This document shows, piece after piece, positions 16,401-25,003 of a DNA stretch of 64,000 nt (the stretch's first letter is position 1; each line of letters begins with the position of its first letter). Source of the DNA: Verrucomicrobia bacterium UBA3841. GTDB taxonomy: Bacteria > Verrucomicrobiota > Kiritimatiellia > RFP12 > UBA1067. The DNA is taken from contig DGHT01000045.1 in assembly GCA_002392765.1 (NCBI GenBank), positions 1 through 64,000 on the forward strand, written 5' to 3'. A program made the translations under genes and the position numbers. The notes beneath the pieces are model-generated. The model was not told the origin of the DNA and did no database searches. It worked only from the letters and a program-made list of their open reading frames with translations.

Positions 16401-17609
16401 ATGACAAAATCTGAAATTGAGGCAGCGATTGACGAACAGGCCGCTGAAGCCGGGCTCGCCTTGGGGATGAGGCGCGACGCGTTTCGCGATTTGCCGTGCG
16501 AAAAGAAGTTTGCGACAATCCTGACAGGGGTTCGACGCTGCGGCAAGTCAACTCTTCTTGCGCAATGGGCGCACGATTCCGGCATGCGTGTCTTAAGCGT
16601 CCTTTTCGACGATCTTCGCCTGATGGATTTCTCCCCGTCGGATTTTAAGCTTCTGGGCAAGATAATAGCCGAACGGAAGCCCCAGGCCGTCGCCTTGGAC
16701 GAAATCCAGGACATAGACGGATGGGAGCTGTTCGTCAACGGCCTGCTGAATCTCGGCTATGCAGTATTTGTGACTGGATCAAATGCGAAAATGCTTTCGC
16801 GCGAACTTGGCACAAAGCTGACCGGGCGCCATCTGGACTTGCAACTTCTACCCTTCAGTTTTTCGGAGTTCTGCCGATTCAAGGGACTAGAGCGCAAAGG
16901 CGAATCAATTGACGAATATCTGCGCACCGGAGGATTCCCGGCGTATGTCGAAAGCGGAAACAGGCAGATCTTGGTAGAATTGTTCAACGACATCATCTAT
17001 CGCGACATAGCCGTTCGCTACAACCTCCCCAATGCCGCCCCCGTCAAGCATTTGGCCGGATATCTCCTTGGGCACATCGGGACTCGCATTTCGCCCAGCC
17101 GATTGAAGGATGCCATCCATGTGCAGTCCGCAAAGACCGTCCTCGAGTACTTCGACCATCTGACCGAATGCTGCATGATTCGCCGTCTGGAGCAGTATTC
17201 GGAATCGCCGAAAGCGAGAATGCTCGCGCCAAAGAAGGTGTATGCGTGCGATACCGCCCTGGCGTCGCTGTTCGACCGTGGCAAACAGCTAAATCTCGGA
17301 CACAAACTGGAAAACGTTCTCTTCTGGCACTTGAGCCGGATGGCAAAGGACATCACTTACCATCTCGACGACAAGGACCGCGAATGCGACTTTGTCGTCG
17401 AGGACGAGAACGGCTCGTTTTCGGTCGTGCAGGTCTGCTACGAGCTGACGGACGACAACAGGGAGAGAGAATTCGGCGGGCTTGCCTCCGCAGCAAAAAG
17501 GTTTGGCCTCAAATCCGGAATCGTCGTCACTTGCAACCAATCCGACGAAGCGATCCACGACGGCTGCGAGATCTCCGTCATCCCAGCCGCCGACTACCTG
17601 TCAATGTAA
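16401..17609 (+). CDS. DUF4143-type AAA ATPase
   Basis: 402 residues with GGAGAAAAGG before ATG 16401. Walker A is LTGVRRCGKSTL, Walker B AVALDEIQDI, sensor region VFVTGSNAKML, then the family's RTGGFPAYVES and a C-terminal DUF4143-like domain with a nuclease-fold look (DRECDFVVED and SVVQVCYEL). The family is abundant in gut anaerobes and functionally unknown; it is often suspected of toxin- or conflict-related roles. A copy of its last 62 codons is stranded at 19505-19695. Two-hairpin repeats flank the gene. Confidence 0.88.
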   Translation: MTKSEIEAAIDEQAAEAGLALGMRRDAFRDLPCEKKFATILTGVRRCGKSTLLAQWAHDSGMRVLSVLFDDLRLMDFSPSDFKLLGKIIAERKPQAVALDEIQDIDGWELFVNGLLNLGYAVFVTGSNAKMLSRELGTKLTGRHLDLQLLPFSFSEFCRFKGLERKGESIDEYLRTGGFPAYVESGNRQILVELFNDIIYRDIAVRYNLPNAAPVKHLAGYLLGHIGTRISPSRLKDAIHVQSAKTVLEYFDHLTECCMIRRLEQYSESPKARMLAPKKVYACDTALASLFDRGKQLNLGHKLENVLFWHLSRMAKDITYHLDDKDRECDFVVEDENGSFSVVQVCYELTDDNREREFGGLASAAKRFGLKSGIVVTCNQSDEAIHDGCEISVIPAADYLSM

Positions 17610-17762
17610 TACGCCGCCCCGTGCCGCACCGAGACCGTGCACCTCCTTGCGCCGTCCCCACACCCAAGGAGGTGGAGCGTCCCGCTCCGCCCGCCGCACA
17701 GGTGGTTGGATGAGTCCGAATCCGACAAGTCACGCTACATGTACACAGCGATTCAAGTGCAT

Positions 17763-18067
17763 TCACAACTCCAGCGGCTTGCCGACGTCATAAATCATAG
17801 TTGCCGGAAGCGAGTCTTTCTGCAGGAACATCACCATGTAGATTGGCGCATAGTATACTTTGCCGGCAGATTCCATCGCATCGTCGTCAAACACAATCGC
17901 CGACTCAATCCCGTACTCATCGCATTCCAGAAGCTTGTCCAGTGCTCTGTGACGCTTGTAGTGCTTACCGCTCTTTACCTCGATCGGGCTCCATCAATGA
18001 GTAGTGCCGTTCTGCCTGCCTCTTGATAGAATCTTTCCAGTCTCTCCATTATTTTGCGATAAATCAT
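17763..18067 (-). pseudogene. Internally deleted DUF4143 ATPase gene
   Basis: ATG 18067 opens MIYRKIMERLERFYQEAGRT and continues TALLIDGAR, the usual N-terminus leading to Walker A, then hits a stop. In another frame from about 17990, IEVKSGKHYKRHRALDKLLE and onward to VGKPLEL gives the usual C-terminus, stopping at 17763. About 300 central codons are missing at a junction near GGAGCCCGATCGAGG. Confidence 0.85.
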
Positions 18068-18192
18068 ATACTTTCACCTTTCGCGGCAAATTATAGCATA
18101 CCTACGTCAAAAAATCAACCCGCAAATAAAGATTTTTGACAATTTTTGAACCACAAAAGAGTATCTACTTGACAAAAACTACCCCATCAGAA

Positions 18193-18500
18193 ATGGTAGG
18201 GCTGGCGTTCCACCGCCAGCCGCCCCACCCCCCGCCCCAAGGAGGTGGCGCGTCCCGCCCCACCCGCCACGCAGGAGATTGGATGCGCCCAACATCCGAC
18301 AAGTCGCAGCATTTATGGCGAGACGGGTTTACAATGGGGTCTGCCCCCCAACTGGGAAAGCACCCCTGCTAGGGCATCGCCAAGGCGACTCGCCTTCGGC
18401 TCGGGGGATATGCCATCTTGGCGGCTGTATCAAGGAGATGGAGCATCTTGCTCCGTCCTAACTGGGAAAGCCGCCGTCCCGGCGGCTTAGGAATTTCGCA
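18193..18500. repeat. Two-hairpin repeat and CGGGACG-type repeat cluster
   Basis: Begins with a full two-hairpin repeat (18196-18275, second hairpin degenerate) and continues with GGGGGATATGCC-type and AACTGGGAAAGC-type modules also seen near 42550. No gene is supported between 18068 and 18790. Confidence 0.65.
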
Positions 18501-18790
18501 ATTGCGGAATCGGTAGGGCGGCGTGTCCCCACACCGCTGGTAGGGCGCGATCACCGGTATCACCCGAACATAGCGAGCCGCGCAAGCGGTCGCTAGAGGG
18601 GTGCGCCCCGCCGTCGCCGCTGTCAAAAGAACAGAGGAAGGTATGCTCCGAAAAGTATCGTTGCATTCCCGACAATCGCACATTTCAGTCCATATGTCAA
18701 TGCGACCCGTCGCATGGCGCGGTTCAAACCCATCGCTTGGCACAACGGCACTGTGAAATCCACCCAAGCTCAAATCAAGGAAACGAGTGA

Positions 18791-18859
18791 AACTTGACAA
18801 AATGACGGAGTGAAGCTTGGCAAAATGACGGAGTGGAATCTGGCAAAATGACGGAGTGC
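18791..18859 (+). repeat. Three tandem 23-24 bp repeats
   Basis: Three copies of (C)TTGGCAAAATGACGGAGTG with short linkers (AAG, GAAT) lie directly before the truncated ATPase frame at 18870. A different 23-bp tandem set precedes the ATPase at 20260. Confidence 0.85.
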
Positions 18860-18869
18860 TGTTGCGTTT

Positions 18870-19481
18870 GTGCTGAAGTCGCTTGCACGCAATGTCTCGT
18901 CCATTGCCACCCAGCAGACAATCATTGACGACATGTGCGCCAACGACTGTACGGCGTCGGACAAAACGGTGGCAGACTACCTAAATGCACTCAGGAAGAT
19001 ATTTGTTGTTGAAGACACGCCGGCGTGGACGCCCGCGCTACGGTCGAAGACGGCCATACGATCAGCTGCGAAGCGCCAGTTCTCGGATCCATCAATTCCA
19101 GCAGCCGTCCTGGGGGCGAATCCCGACGGCCTTATGCGAGATATCGTGACACTGGGATTCCTGTTCGAGTCGATGTGTTGCCGTGATCTCCGAGTTTACG
19201 CGCAGGCAATGGACGGACAGGTTTCGCATTTCCGCGATCGGCATGGACTGGAAATTGACCTCGTGGTGTCATTGCCGGACGGAAGATGGGGCGGCGTGGA
19301 GGTGAAGCTCGGCAGTGGGCGGATAGACGAGGCTGCGCAGAATCTTCTCAAGGTCGCCGGACGAGTGGATGAGATGCGCACGGGCAAGCCTTCGTTTCTG
19401 ATGGTTCTGACCGGGGCGAAATTCGCCTTCCGACGCCCTGATGGCGTCATTGTCTGTCCCTTGGGCTGCCTGAAACCTTGA
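18870..19481 (+). pseudogene. 5'-truncated DUF4143 ATPase (C-terminal half)
   Basis: 203 codons from GTG 18870: LKSLARNVSSIATQQTIIDD, VADYLNALRKIFVVEDTPAW, LGFLFESMCCRDLRVYAQ and a nuclease-like end LEIDLVVSLPDGRWGGVEVK. These are the DUF4143 half of AAA ATPases of this class. The AAA half with Walker A and B is absent; a stop codon and the tandem repeats lie where it should be. Probably non-functional, though the nuclease-like domain itself is whole. Confidence 0.85.
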
Positions 19482-19504
19482 CCTTTCGCAGATCGACGGC
19501 GTCC

Positions 19505-19695
19505 TTTCGGTCGTGCAGGTCTGCTACGAGCTGACGGACGACAACAGGGAGAGAGAATTCGACGGGCTTGCCTCCGCGGCAAAAAGGTTTGGCCTCAAAT
19601 CCGGAATCGTCGTCACTTGCAACCAATCCGACGAAGCGATCCACGACGGCTGCGAGAACTCCGTCATCCCAGCCGCCGACTACCTGTCAATGTAA
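19505..19695 (+). pseudogene. Duplicated 3' fragment of the 16401-17609 ATPase
   Basis: From TTTCGGTCGTGCAGGTC on, the sequence repeats 17419-17609 and the following CGCCGCCCCGTGCCGCACC with only a few changes (GGC to GAC, GAGATC to GAGAAC). It encodes the last 62 residues (VVQVCYELTDDNRERE to ADYLSM) without a start. This is a recombination scar. Confidence 0.92.
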
Positions 19696-19718
19696 TACGC
19701 CGCCCCGTGCCGCACCGG

Positions 19719-19796
19719 TAGGGCTGGCGTTCCACCGCCAGCCGCCCCACCCGCCGACTCAAGGAGGTGGAGCGTCCCGCCCCACCCGCCGCACCA
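19719..19796. repeat. Two-hairpin GC repeat, single copy
   Basis: Same structure as 16155-16237 (GGCTGGCG/CGCCAGCC hairpin, AAGGAGGTGGAGCGTCCCG), preceded by the shared GTGCCGCACC. Confidence 0.85.
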
Positions 19797-19848
19797 TGGG
19801 GAAAAAGGGATAGACGTAGCCATGGCGCCTGCCGTACTCACTGCCGCG

Positions 19849-19968
19849 TCAGAACTCGCGAGTCGACGGGAACATCGCCCCATTTCGTTCTGCCGCAAGA
19901 TACGGGCAGCCGCCCATTGGCATGCACAATATCAGGCAGCCAATTATGATCACGATTCTCTTTTTCAC
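19849..19968 (-). pseudogene. Truncated lipoprotein gene, copy of the 21739-22404 start
   Basis: GTG 19968 encodes MKKRIVIIIGCLILCMPMGG then Cys (lipobox MGGC) and stops after 39 codons. Both the coding start and the leader ending TTGGATAGGGAGG match the intact lipoprotein gene at 22404. A decayed duplicate. Confidence 0.75.
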
Positions 19969-20129
19969 AGCACAGCCTCCCTATCCAATTCACCAATGGC
20001 AAGAACGCGATGCTCGCGAGGTTTGCCGCTGTGCATAGATTTTCCAACTGCCGGTTATTAGATTAAAGCCAACAGCGGCACCATCAATCCGAACCTATGA
20101 AGCGATATCAGATCTGCCACGATATGTCG

Positions 20130-20220
20130 CCTCTTGCGATTTCCTTCGACGCCTACTTGCGATTTCCTCTGATTCCTACTTGCGATTTCCCCTGATTCCT
20201 ACTTGCGATTTCCTCCTATG
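20130..20220 (+). repeat. Four tandem 22-23 bp repeats at a promoter
   Basis: Units start at 20130, 20152, 20175 and 20198: CCTACTTGCGATTTCCTCTG plus ATT. The last unit supplies the -35 box TTGCGA (20203-20208) of the next gene, so the array is placed like an operator series. Confidence 0.88.
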
Positions 20221-20232
20221 TTATGCTATAAT
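20203..20232 (+). promoter_or_regulatory. Promoter of the DUF4143 ATPase
   Basis: -35 TTGCGA (20203-20208), 18 nt, -10 TATAAT (20227-20232), then GGAGAT before ATG 20260. The -35 box lies in the fourth tandem repeat. Confidence 0.75.
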
Positions 20233-20259
20233 ATTATCAATAAAAATGGAGATAGTACG

Positions 20260-21477
20260 ATGATATCCAGATGGCAAGAAAATAATCTAATACATGGGCT
20301 CAAGGTGCGTCGCGGCATCCATCTTACAGGTGCTAGACAGGTAGGGAAAACCACACTGGCAGAAGCCATAAGCATAGATTCTGTCGTGCATCGCTCTCTG
20401 GACAAGTCATCACAAGTCAGGGCGGCAAAATCCGATCCAGAGCTGTTTGTGCGTAGGAAAGGGGCTGAAACCATTGTTATTGATGAAATACAAAAAGCGC
20501 CCGAGTTGCTTGAAGAGATAAAACTCAAAGTTGACCACGACAATTCGCCTGGCCAATATCTTCTTACCGGCAGCTCAAATCTTCGTTTCCTCAAATCTGT
20601 AAAGGATTCGCTTGCCGGACGGTTTGGCACAATCAGGTTGCGAACGCTAACCCTTGGTGAACTAAACGGCTCTGCTCCCGACTTTCTCGACCAGTTATTC
20701 AATGAAGACTTCAGGAGAGCTTCAAAGGGCTTTGACAAACCATCACTAATCCATGCAGCCTTCATGGGCGGCTATCCGGAGCCGCTTGAGTTTTCGCATA
20801 GAGACAAGAAAGACTGGGTGAAGAACTACCTCAATGATATTCTGACGAAGGACATAAAGGACATAACGGAGCTTAGGAAGCTGGATTCCTTGAGTGCAGC
20901 CGTGCTTTGGCTGATGGCCCACACGGCTCAGCTCTTTACAATCGAGGAGTTCGGCGCCAAAGCCGGACTCACGCGAGAAACATCCCAGACATACATAGCC
21001 GCGTTGACAGCGCTTTACCTCTTCGACAAGGTCCCAGCATGGGCGAAAAGCGATTATGACAAAATCGGGAAACGTCCAAAATACATCATCACAGACACCT
21101 CGCTCGCCTCAATCATGCTGGGCTGGCACGAAGACAATGTGGTTTTCGACGAACACACAAACGGGAAACTTGCGGAGTCCTGGGCCTATCATGAGATAGC
21201 CGCCCAGGCTGATATCACAGGCGACTACAGCATAACACATTACAGAGACAGTGACAAGCGCGAAATTGATTTTGTCGTTGAGCGCGACGACGGACATTGC
21301 GCCGGGATTGAGGTGAAATGCGGTTCCTCCGTCGGGGATGAAGATTTCAAGCATCTTAAATGGTTTCGTGCAAAGTTCAATATGGACCGATTCACAGGAA
21401 TTGTCCTTTACACGGGAAACGACGTGCTGAGTTTCGGCAATCACATGTACGCCGTCCCCTTTGCGAACTTGACCTGA
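20260..21477 (+). CDS. DUF4143-type AAA ATPase
   Basis: 405 residues from ATG 20260 (GGAGAT upstream). Walker A is LTGARQVGKTTL, Walker B TIVIDEIQKA, sensor YLLTGSSNLRFL; RTLTLGELNG and FMGGYPEPL are family landmarks. The C-terminus holds a nuclease-like core (KREIDFVVERDDGHCAGIEV then KCGSSV). Intact, unlike its debris neighbours, and of a different subgroup from the 16401 gene. Moderately lower GC than the flanks suggests separate arrival. Biochemical role unknown; tandem repeats overlap the promoter, which suggests dedicated control. Confidence 0.9.
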   Translation: MISRWQENNLIHGLKVRRGIHLTGARQVGKTTLAEAISIDSVVHRSLDKSSQVRAAKSDPELFVRRKGAETIVIDEIQKAPELLEEIKLKVDHDNSPGQYLLTGSSNLRFLKSVKDSLAGRFGTIRLRTLTLGELNGSAPDFLDQLFNEDFRRASKGFDKPSLIHAAFMGGYPEPLEFSHRDKKDWVKNYLNDILTKDIKDITELRKLDSLSAAVLWLMAHTAQLFTIEEFGAKAGLTRETSQTYIAALTALYLFDKVPAWAKSDYDKIGKRPKYIITDTSLASIMLGWHEDNVVFDEHTNGKLAESWAYHEIAAQADITGDYSITHYRDSDKREIDFVVERDDGHCAGIEVKCGSSVGDEDFKHLKWFRAKFNMDRFTGIVLYTGNDVLSFGNHMYAVPFANLT

Positions 21478-21511
21478 CGCTCCGCAAAAAACGGCAATCC
21501 GCCCCGTGCCG

Positions 21512-21720
21512 CACCGGTAGGGCTGGCGTTCCACCGCCAGCCGCCCCACCCGCCGACCCAAGGAGGTGGAGCGTCCCGCTCCGCACGCCGCACCGATAGG
21601 GCTGGCGTTCCACCGCCAGCCGCCCCACCCGCCGACTCAAGGAGGTGGAGCGTCCCGCTCCGCCCGCCGCACCGGTAGGGCTGGCGTTCCACCGCCAGCC
21701 GCCCCGCCCGCCGCACCGGA
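21512..21720. repeat. Tandem array of two-hairpin GC repeats
   Basis: Three units with a 79-bp period (starts 21512, 21591, 21670), the third cut short. Each carries GGCTGGCGTTCCACCGCCAG and, in the first two, GGTGGAGCGTCCCGCTCCGC. Unlike the dispersed single copies, this is head-to-tail amplification. Confidence 0.92.
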
Positions 21721-21738
21721 GCTTGCATCCTTCTGCCA

Positions 21739-22404
21739 CTACCGCAACATCCCATAACCAGGTATCACGACTTCGAGCGGACCGTATAACTCGGGCGCAT
21801 AATGGTATGGCGCGACAGAATATTCTGCGAAAACGAAGTGCAGACCATCCTTGCCGACATAGAAATTCTCCGAAAGCGAGGCGAGTACCTCGTTTGCCGT
21901 CGGCAGCAAATTCATTTCCCCGCCGATCTTGGCGATTACGGCCTCTCGCACCCTTGCAATCGCCTCAGCGCGTTTGCCTTCCGGGATTACGTCGGCGGTA
22001 GTCAGCCGCTTCCCCGTCCTCACATCTATCGTCCCGACTTTGACAACCGTGCCGCCATGCGCTCCACCAGTGTACCTGAAGCATTCCGCACGATAGCTGA
22101 AGAACGTCCGTTGGTCGGTATAAACCACCTTGTATTCAGACTTGTATTCCCGTGTGGTCAGCATGTAGAACCCGCCGCCCTCCGGCTCGAAATAACTCGC
22201 CAGGTTCGTGTCGCCAAAGACATCCCGAACCTCGTTCACATAGCAATCCAGGTAATTCCTGAAATCGCTCGCAAAGGCATCGGCATCCTTCACAACAGAG
22301 TCGCACGCGCCCCCCTCTCGTCCAACTTCGCCATATCTGCACCCGCCCACCAAAGCGATACCCAATACCAGACAGCCGATTATGATCACGATGCTCTTTT
22401 TCAC
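21739..22404 (-). CDS. DUF3298/RsiV-type lipoprotein
   Basis: 221 residues from GTG 22404 (GGAGGAG 5 nt upstream). A hydrophobic N-terminus ends in a lipobox (LVGGC). Residues about 90-215 match the DUF3298/RsiV beta-grasp-like domain: RYTGGAHGG, RTGKRLTTADVI and VGKDGLHFVFAEYSVAPY. In RsiV this domain binds lysozyme; elsewhere its ligand is unknown. It would be anchored in a membrane facing the periplasm. A 24-codon frame resembling the start of mreB lies just upstream. A truncated copy lies at 19849-19968. Confidence 0.82.
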   Translation of the reverse strand: MKKSIVIIIGCLVLGIALVGGCRYGEVGREGGACDSVVKDADAFASDFRNYLDCYVNEVRDVFGDTNLASYFEPEGGGFYMLTTREYKSEYKVVYTDQRTFFSYRAECFRYTGGAHGGTVVKVGTIDVRTGKRLTTADVIPEGKRAEAIARVREAVIAKIGGEMNLLPTANEVLASLSENFYVGKDGLHFVFAEYSVAPYHYAPELYGPLEVVIPGYGMLR

Positions 22405-22425
22405 GGCATCTCCTCCCTATCCAAT

Positions 22426-22500
22426 TCACCAATGGCAAGAAGCAGCCCCAAGGTCGATTCCAATATCATCGCGACAAAACAGCTTTGACATGATGCTCAT
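22426..22500 (-). pseudogene. 24-codon frame resembling an MreB N-terminus
   Basis: ATG 22500, with GAAAGGAA upstream, encodes MSIMSKLFCRDDIGIDLGAA before stopping at 22426. MreB proteins open with a short segment then DIGIDLGTANT. The match is short but specific. It may be a decayed gene start or a leader peptide ahead of the lipoprotein. Confidence 0.5.
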
Positions 22501-22593
22501 ACTTGCGTTCCTTTCTATGTGATACTCGCCTTACTCGAATATACGATCCTCTCGCAAAATTATGACAAGGCTGTTCCCGACATCCCCGCCGTA

Positions 22594-23883
22594 CTATCCG
22601 TTGAACAGCACTTCGCGAAGCTTTTCCGGCGACGCTTTGCAGTTGCGCGGAAGGCTCAGCACGAGCGAGCAATTCTCCGGACGGAAAATTTCGGCCGCAA
22701 GACTCTGCAGGTCGGAAGCCGATACGCTGCGAATACGTTCCACTTCCTCGTCGATTCCTTCAATTTTCTTATGATTTTCCAAACATCCTTTAAGTATGTT
22801 GTATTCACCCTCGCAGTTGGCTTCGTTCCCCAAGATGGCGATGCTGGCAAACTTCTCGCGCAGGAAAGCGAGCTCTTGGCGTCCGACCGGTTTGCCGGCG
22901 AGCGCCTTAAGCTCGTGTCCGCAGAGTGCGAGCGCCTTCTCGATCGAATCAGGAGACACCTCGGCGCTAATGCATATCGTTCCATTATCTTCTTCCGCGC
23001 CGAAGAAGGCCCCGACTGCATAGGCAAGGCCGTGGCGCTCGCGCACGCTTCGATACAGGCGGGAACTCGAACCGCCTCCGAGGATGGACGTCAGAAGCGT
23101 CTGCGCATCCTTGCGGGGATCCGAGTCCGCCACGCCTCGAAACGATATGATGAAGCCCGCACCCGACTCGTCGCAGCGATCCACCGCGACAGGTTTTACG
23201 GGCCAATCCGGGGAGGCCCGGCGGTAGCGAGGCTCTGGCGCGTCCGAAAGCGCGTCGAACACGGGACGGACGCGCTCGACGATCTCATCATGGTCGACCT
23301 TTCCCGCCGCGATGAACATCGCGCCCCGCGATGTGTAGCGCGCGCGGTGGAACGCCTTGAGAGAATTCGCGTCGATAGACGCTATCGACTCCGGCGTTCC
23401 GATGATCGGCCTGCCGAGCGGATGTCTGGGCCACAACGACTCGTTTACAAGATGAAAAAGCCTGCTGGCCGAATCGTCTGCCGCCATCCGGATTTCCGAG
23501 AGAATTGCATTGCGCTCGATCTCGATATCCGGCTGGGAAAAGAGCGGATGTGCAATCGCGTCTCCCAAGACTCCAATGGTTTTTCCAATGCCGTAGGCGG
23601 GAACATGCGCATAGAACCTGGTCCAGAGATCCGACGTCTCGGCATTTTTGCACCCGCCGAATCTGCCCAGAATGCGATTGATGATTTTCTGCGATGGATA
23701 CTTCTCCGATCCACGCAGGACCATGTGTTCTGCAAAGTGGCTCCATCCTGCCTCGGACGCCTTCTCGCGGCGGCTGCCCATCGGGATGTGGAACCCGAGA
23801 TGGCAGACGTTCGACCCCTTCATCTCAGACGTCGCGACGCACGCCCCGTTTTCAAGCTTCGTGATCTTCACATTCTCGAACAT
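22594..23883 (-). CDS. M16 (insulinase-like) zinc peptidase
   Basis: 429 residues. The inverted zinc motif HxxEH appears as SHFAEHM (about 48-52) with the distal Glu in ERNAILSEI (about 120). The C-terminal half carries GGGSSSRLYRSVRERHGLAY, the substrate-binding Arg/Tyr region of the inactive-half domain. This is a single-chain protein of the PqqL/YmxG size. The family degrades peptides or removes presequences. No signal peptide, so cytosolic. GAAAGGAA precedes the ATG; a 41-residue membrane peptide gene lies 33 nt upstream. Confidence 0.9.
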   Translation of the reverse strand: MFENVKITKLENGACVATSEMKGSNVCHLGFHIPMGSRREKASEAGWSHFAEHMVLRGSEKYPSQKIINRILGRFGGCKNAETSDLWTRFYAHVPAYGIGKTIGVLGDAIAHPLFSQPDIEIERNAILSEIRMAADDSASRLFHLVNESLWPRHPLGRPIIGTPESIASIDANSLKAFHRARYTSRGAMFIAAGKVDHDEIVERVRPVFDALSDAPEPRYRRASPDWPVKPVAVDRCDESGAGFIISFRGVADSDPRKDAQTLLTSILGGGSSSRLYRSVRERHGLAYAVGAFFGAEEDNGTICISAEVSPDSIEKALALCGHELKALAGKPVGRQELAFLREKFASIAILGNEANCEGEYNILKGCLENHKKIEGIDEEVERIRSVSASDLQSLAAEIFRPENCSLVLSLPRNCKASPEKLREVLFNG

Positions 23884-23916
23884 TTCTTCGTTCCTTTCGT
23901 TATGTTACTTTTATGT

Positions 23917-24042
23917 TTAACAACCCTTGAACAGGAAGATGAGTACAACCAGAACTATGATTATCCCCAAACACCCTGAATTATCATCTCTGTGAATATG
24001 TATCCACTCATCCGATCTTGCGTGAATATGGCGATGTCTCAT
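23917..24042 (-). CDS. 41-residue His-rich single-span membrane protein
   Basis: ATG 24042 has a near-perfect ribosome-binding site (AAAGGAGGG, 4 nt spacing). The N-terminus is polar and rich in His (MRHRHIHARSDEWIHIHRDD). The rest is one transmembrane span (LGIIIVLVVLIFLFKGC) ending in Cys and stopping at 23917. It precedes the M16 peptidase gene in the same direction and could be its membrane partner or metal-related. No homologue recognised; evidence is the ribosome-binding site, frame and composition. Confidence 0.6.
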   Translation of the reverse strand: MRHRHIHARSDEWIHIHRDDNSGCLGIIIVLVVLIFLFKGC

Positions 24043-24112
24043 TTTTCCCTCCTTTTTCAGTTTATGAGATTAGTTTGTATGTCGGCGTTGTCTTTTATCG
24101 ACTAATCATACA

Positions 24113-24880
24113 CTACCCTGCGATGCCATCTACCGAATCGGGCGTCCGATCTCTTCTATGCACGCATTCCGCACCTCGATACGAAATTTTCAGGTCTTTC
24201 GAGCATGACACGAACACCGCGTCCAACGGTTCGTTTTCCAGATGTCGAGGTAGCGACACGTTCTTAAGATGCCTACATCCAAGAAACGCGCACCGCCCTA
24301 AGCGCATCACACTATCGGGTATTGTTATGCTTTCAAGTTGTATGCAATCATCAAACGCATTCTCCTTGATTTCTTTAACACCATGGGAAATCGTTACATG
24401 CAACAGACTACAGCAAGATGAAAATGCATACATAGGAATACTCTCTAATGTCGAAGGTATCGTCACGCGTACTAATCCATAGCACATGATGAATGCGGAA
24501 AAGCCCATCCACACGACACCTTCCGGTATGTCCACCCACCTCAGTCCTTCGCATCCAGCAAATGCGCATTCTCCAATAACCCTTACGCTTGGCGGAATCT
24601 TGACGCATGTCAACATCGGACTGTATGCAAACGCAGATTCACAAATCCATACCACACTATCCGGCATAGTCACACCTGTCAATTCGCCGCAACCAGCGCT
24701 AAACGCAAGACCGCCTATGCGCTTGACAGGGAGACCCTCTATTTCGGAAGGTATCGCGACATACCCATGCGCCGCTTCCCCCCAAGTAACCGTAACATAC
24801 GGCACCGCTTCATCAGCAGCATTGCCGCCAATTTCAACTTCATACTCCAGCTTCGCACCTGGCAATCTTATCTTACCCAT
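24113..24880 (-). CDS. BspA-like leucine-rich repeat protein
   Basis: 255 residues from ATG 24880 (AAGGAGG, 7 nt spacing). Tandem LRR_5 repeats of about 23 residues with the consensus hallmark IPxSVxxIGxxAFxxCxxL: for example IPPSVRVIGECAFAGCEGL, IPEGVVWMGFSAFIMCYGL and IPDSVMRLGRCAFLGCRHL. No signal peptide or anchor, so it is either cytosolic or exported by unknown means. In gut bacteria such proteins bind partners. The AT-richer composition of the island begins here. Confidence 0.85.
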   Translation of the reverse strand: MGKIRLPGAKLEYEVEIGGNAADEAVPYVTVTWGEAAHGYVAIPSEIEGLPVKRIGGLAFSAGCGELTGVTMPDSVVWICESAFAYSPMLTCVKIPPSVRVIGECAFAGCEGLRWVDIPEGVVWMGFSAFIMCYGLVRVTIPSTLESIPMYAFSSCCSLLHVTISHGVKEIKENAFDDCIQLESITIPDSVMRLGRCAFLGCRHLKNVSLPRHLENEPLDAVFVSCSKDLKISYRGAECVHRRDRTPDSVDGIAG

Positions 24881-25003
24881 TCCAGCTCCTCCTTGCTTTG
24901 TTTTCATAATTGCTTGTCTATATTGCCTTGCAAATATGCTTTTAAATCCCCAGTCCCATGTCACAACCTTCTCTTTGTCCTTCGCGGTGTACTACAGACC
25001 TCT

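Noticed and set aside
20130..21720. Possible CRISPR arrays
   Set aside because: The 23-bp and 79-bp tandem units are contiguous with no unique spacers, and no cas gene is present. The CARF domain nearby belongs to an RtcR-type activator.
21392..21757. Overlapping Pro/Gly/Arg-rich frames on both strands
   Set aside because: They are translations of the 79-bp two-hairpin repeat array; every copy elsewhere yields the same peptides without a start context.
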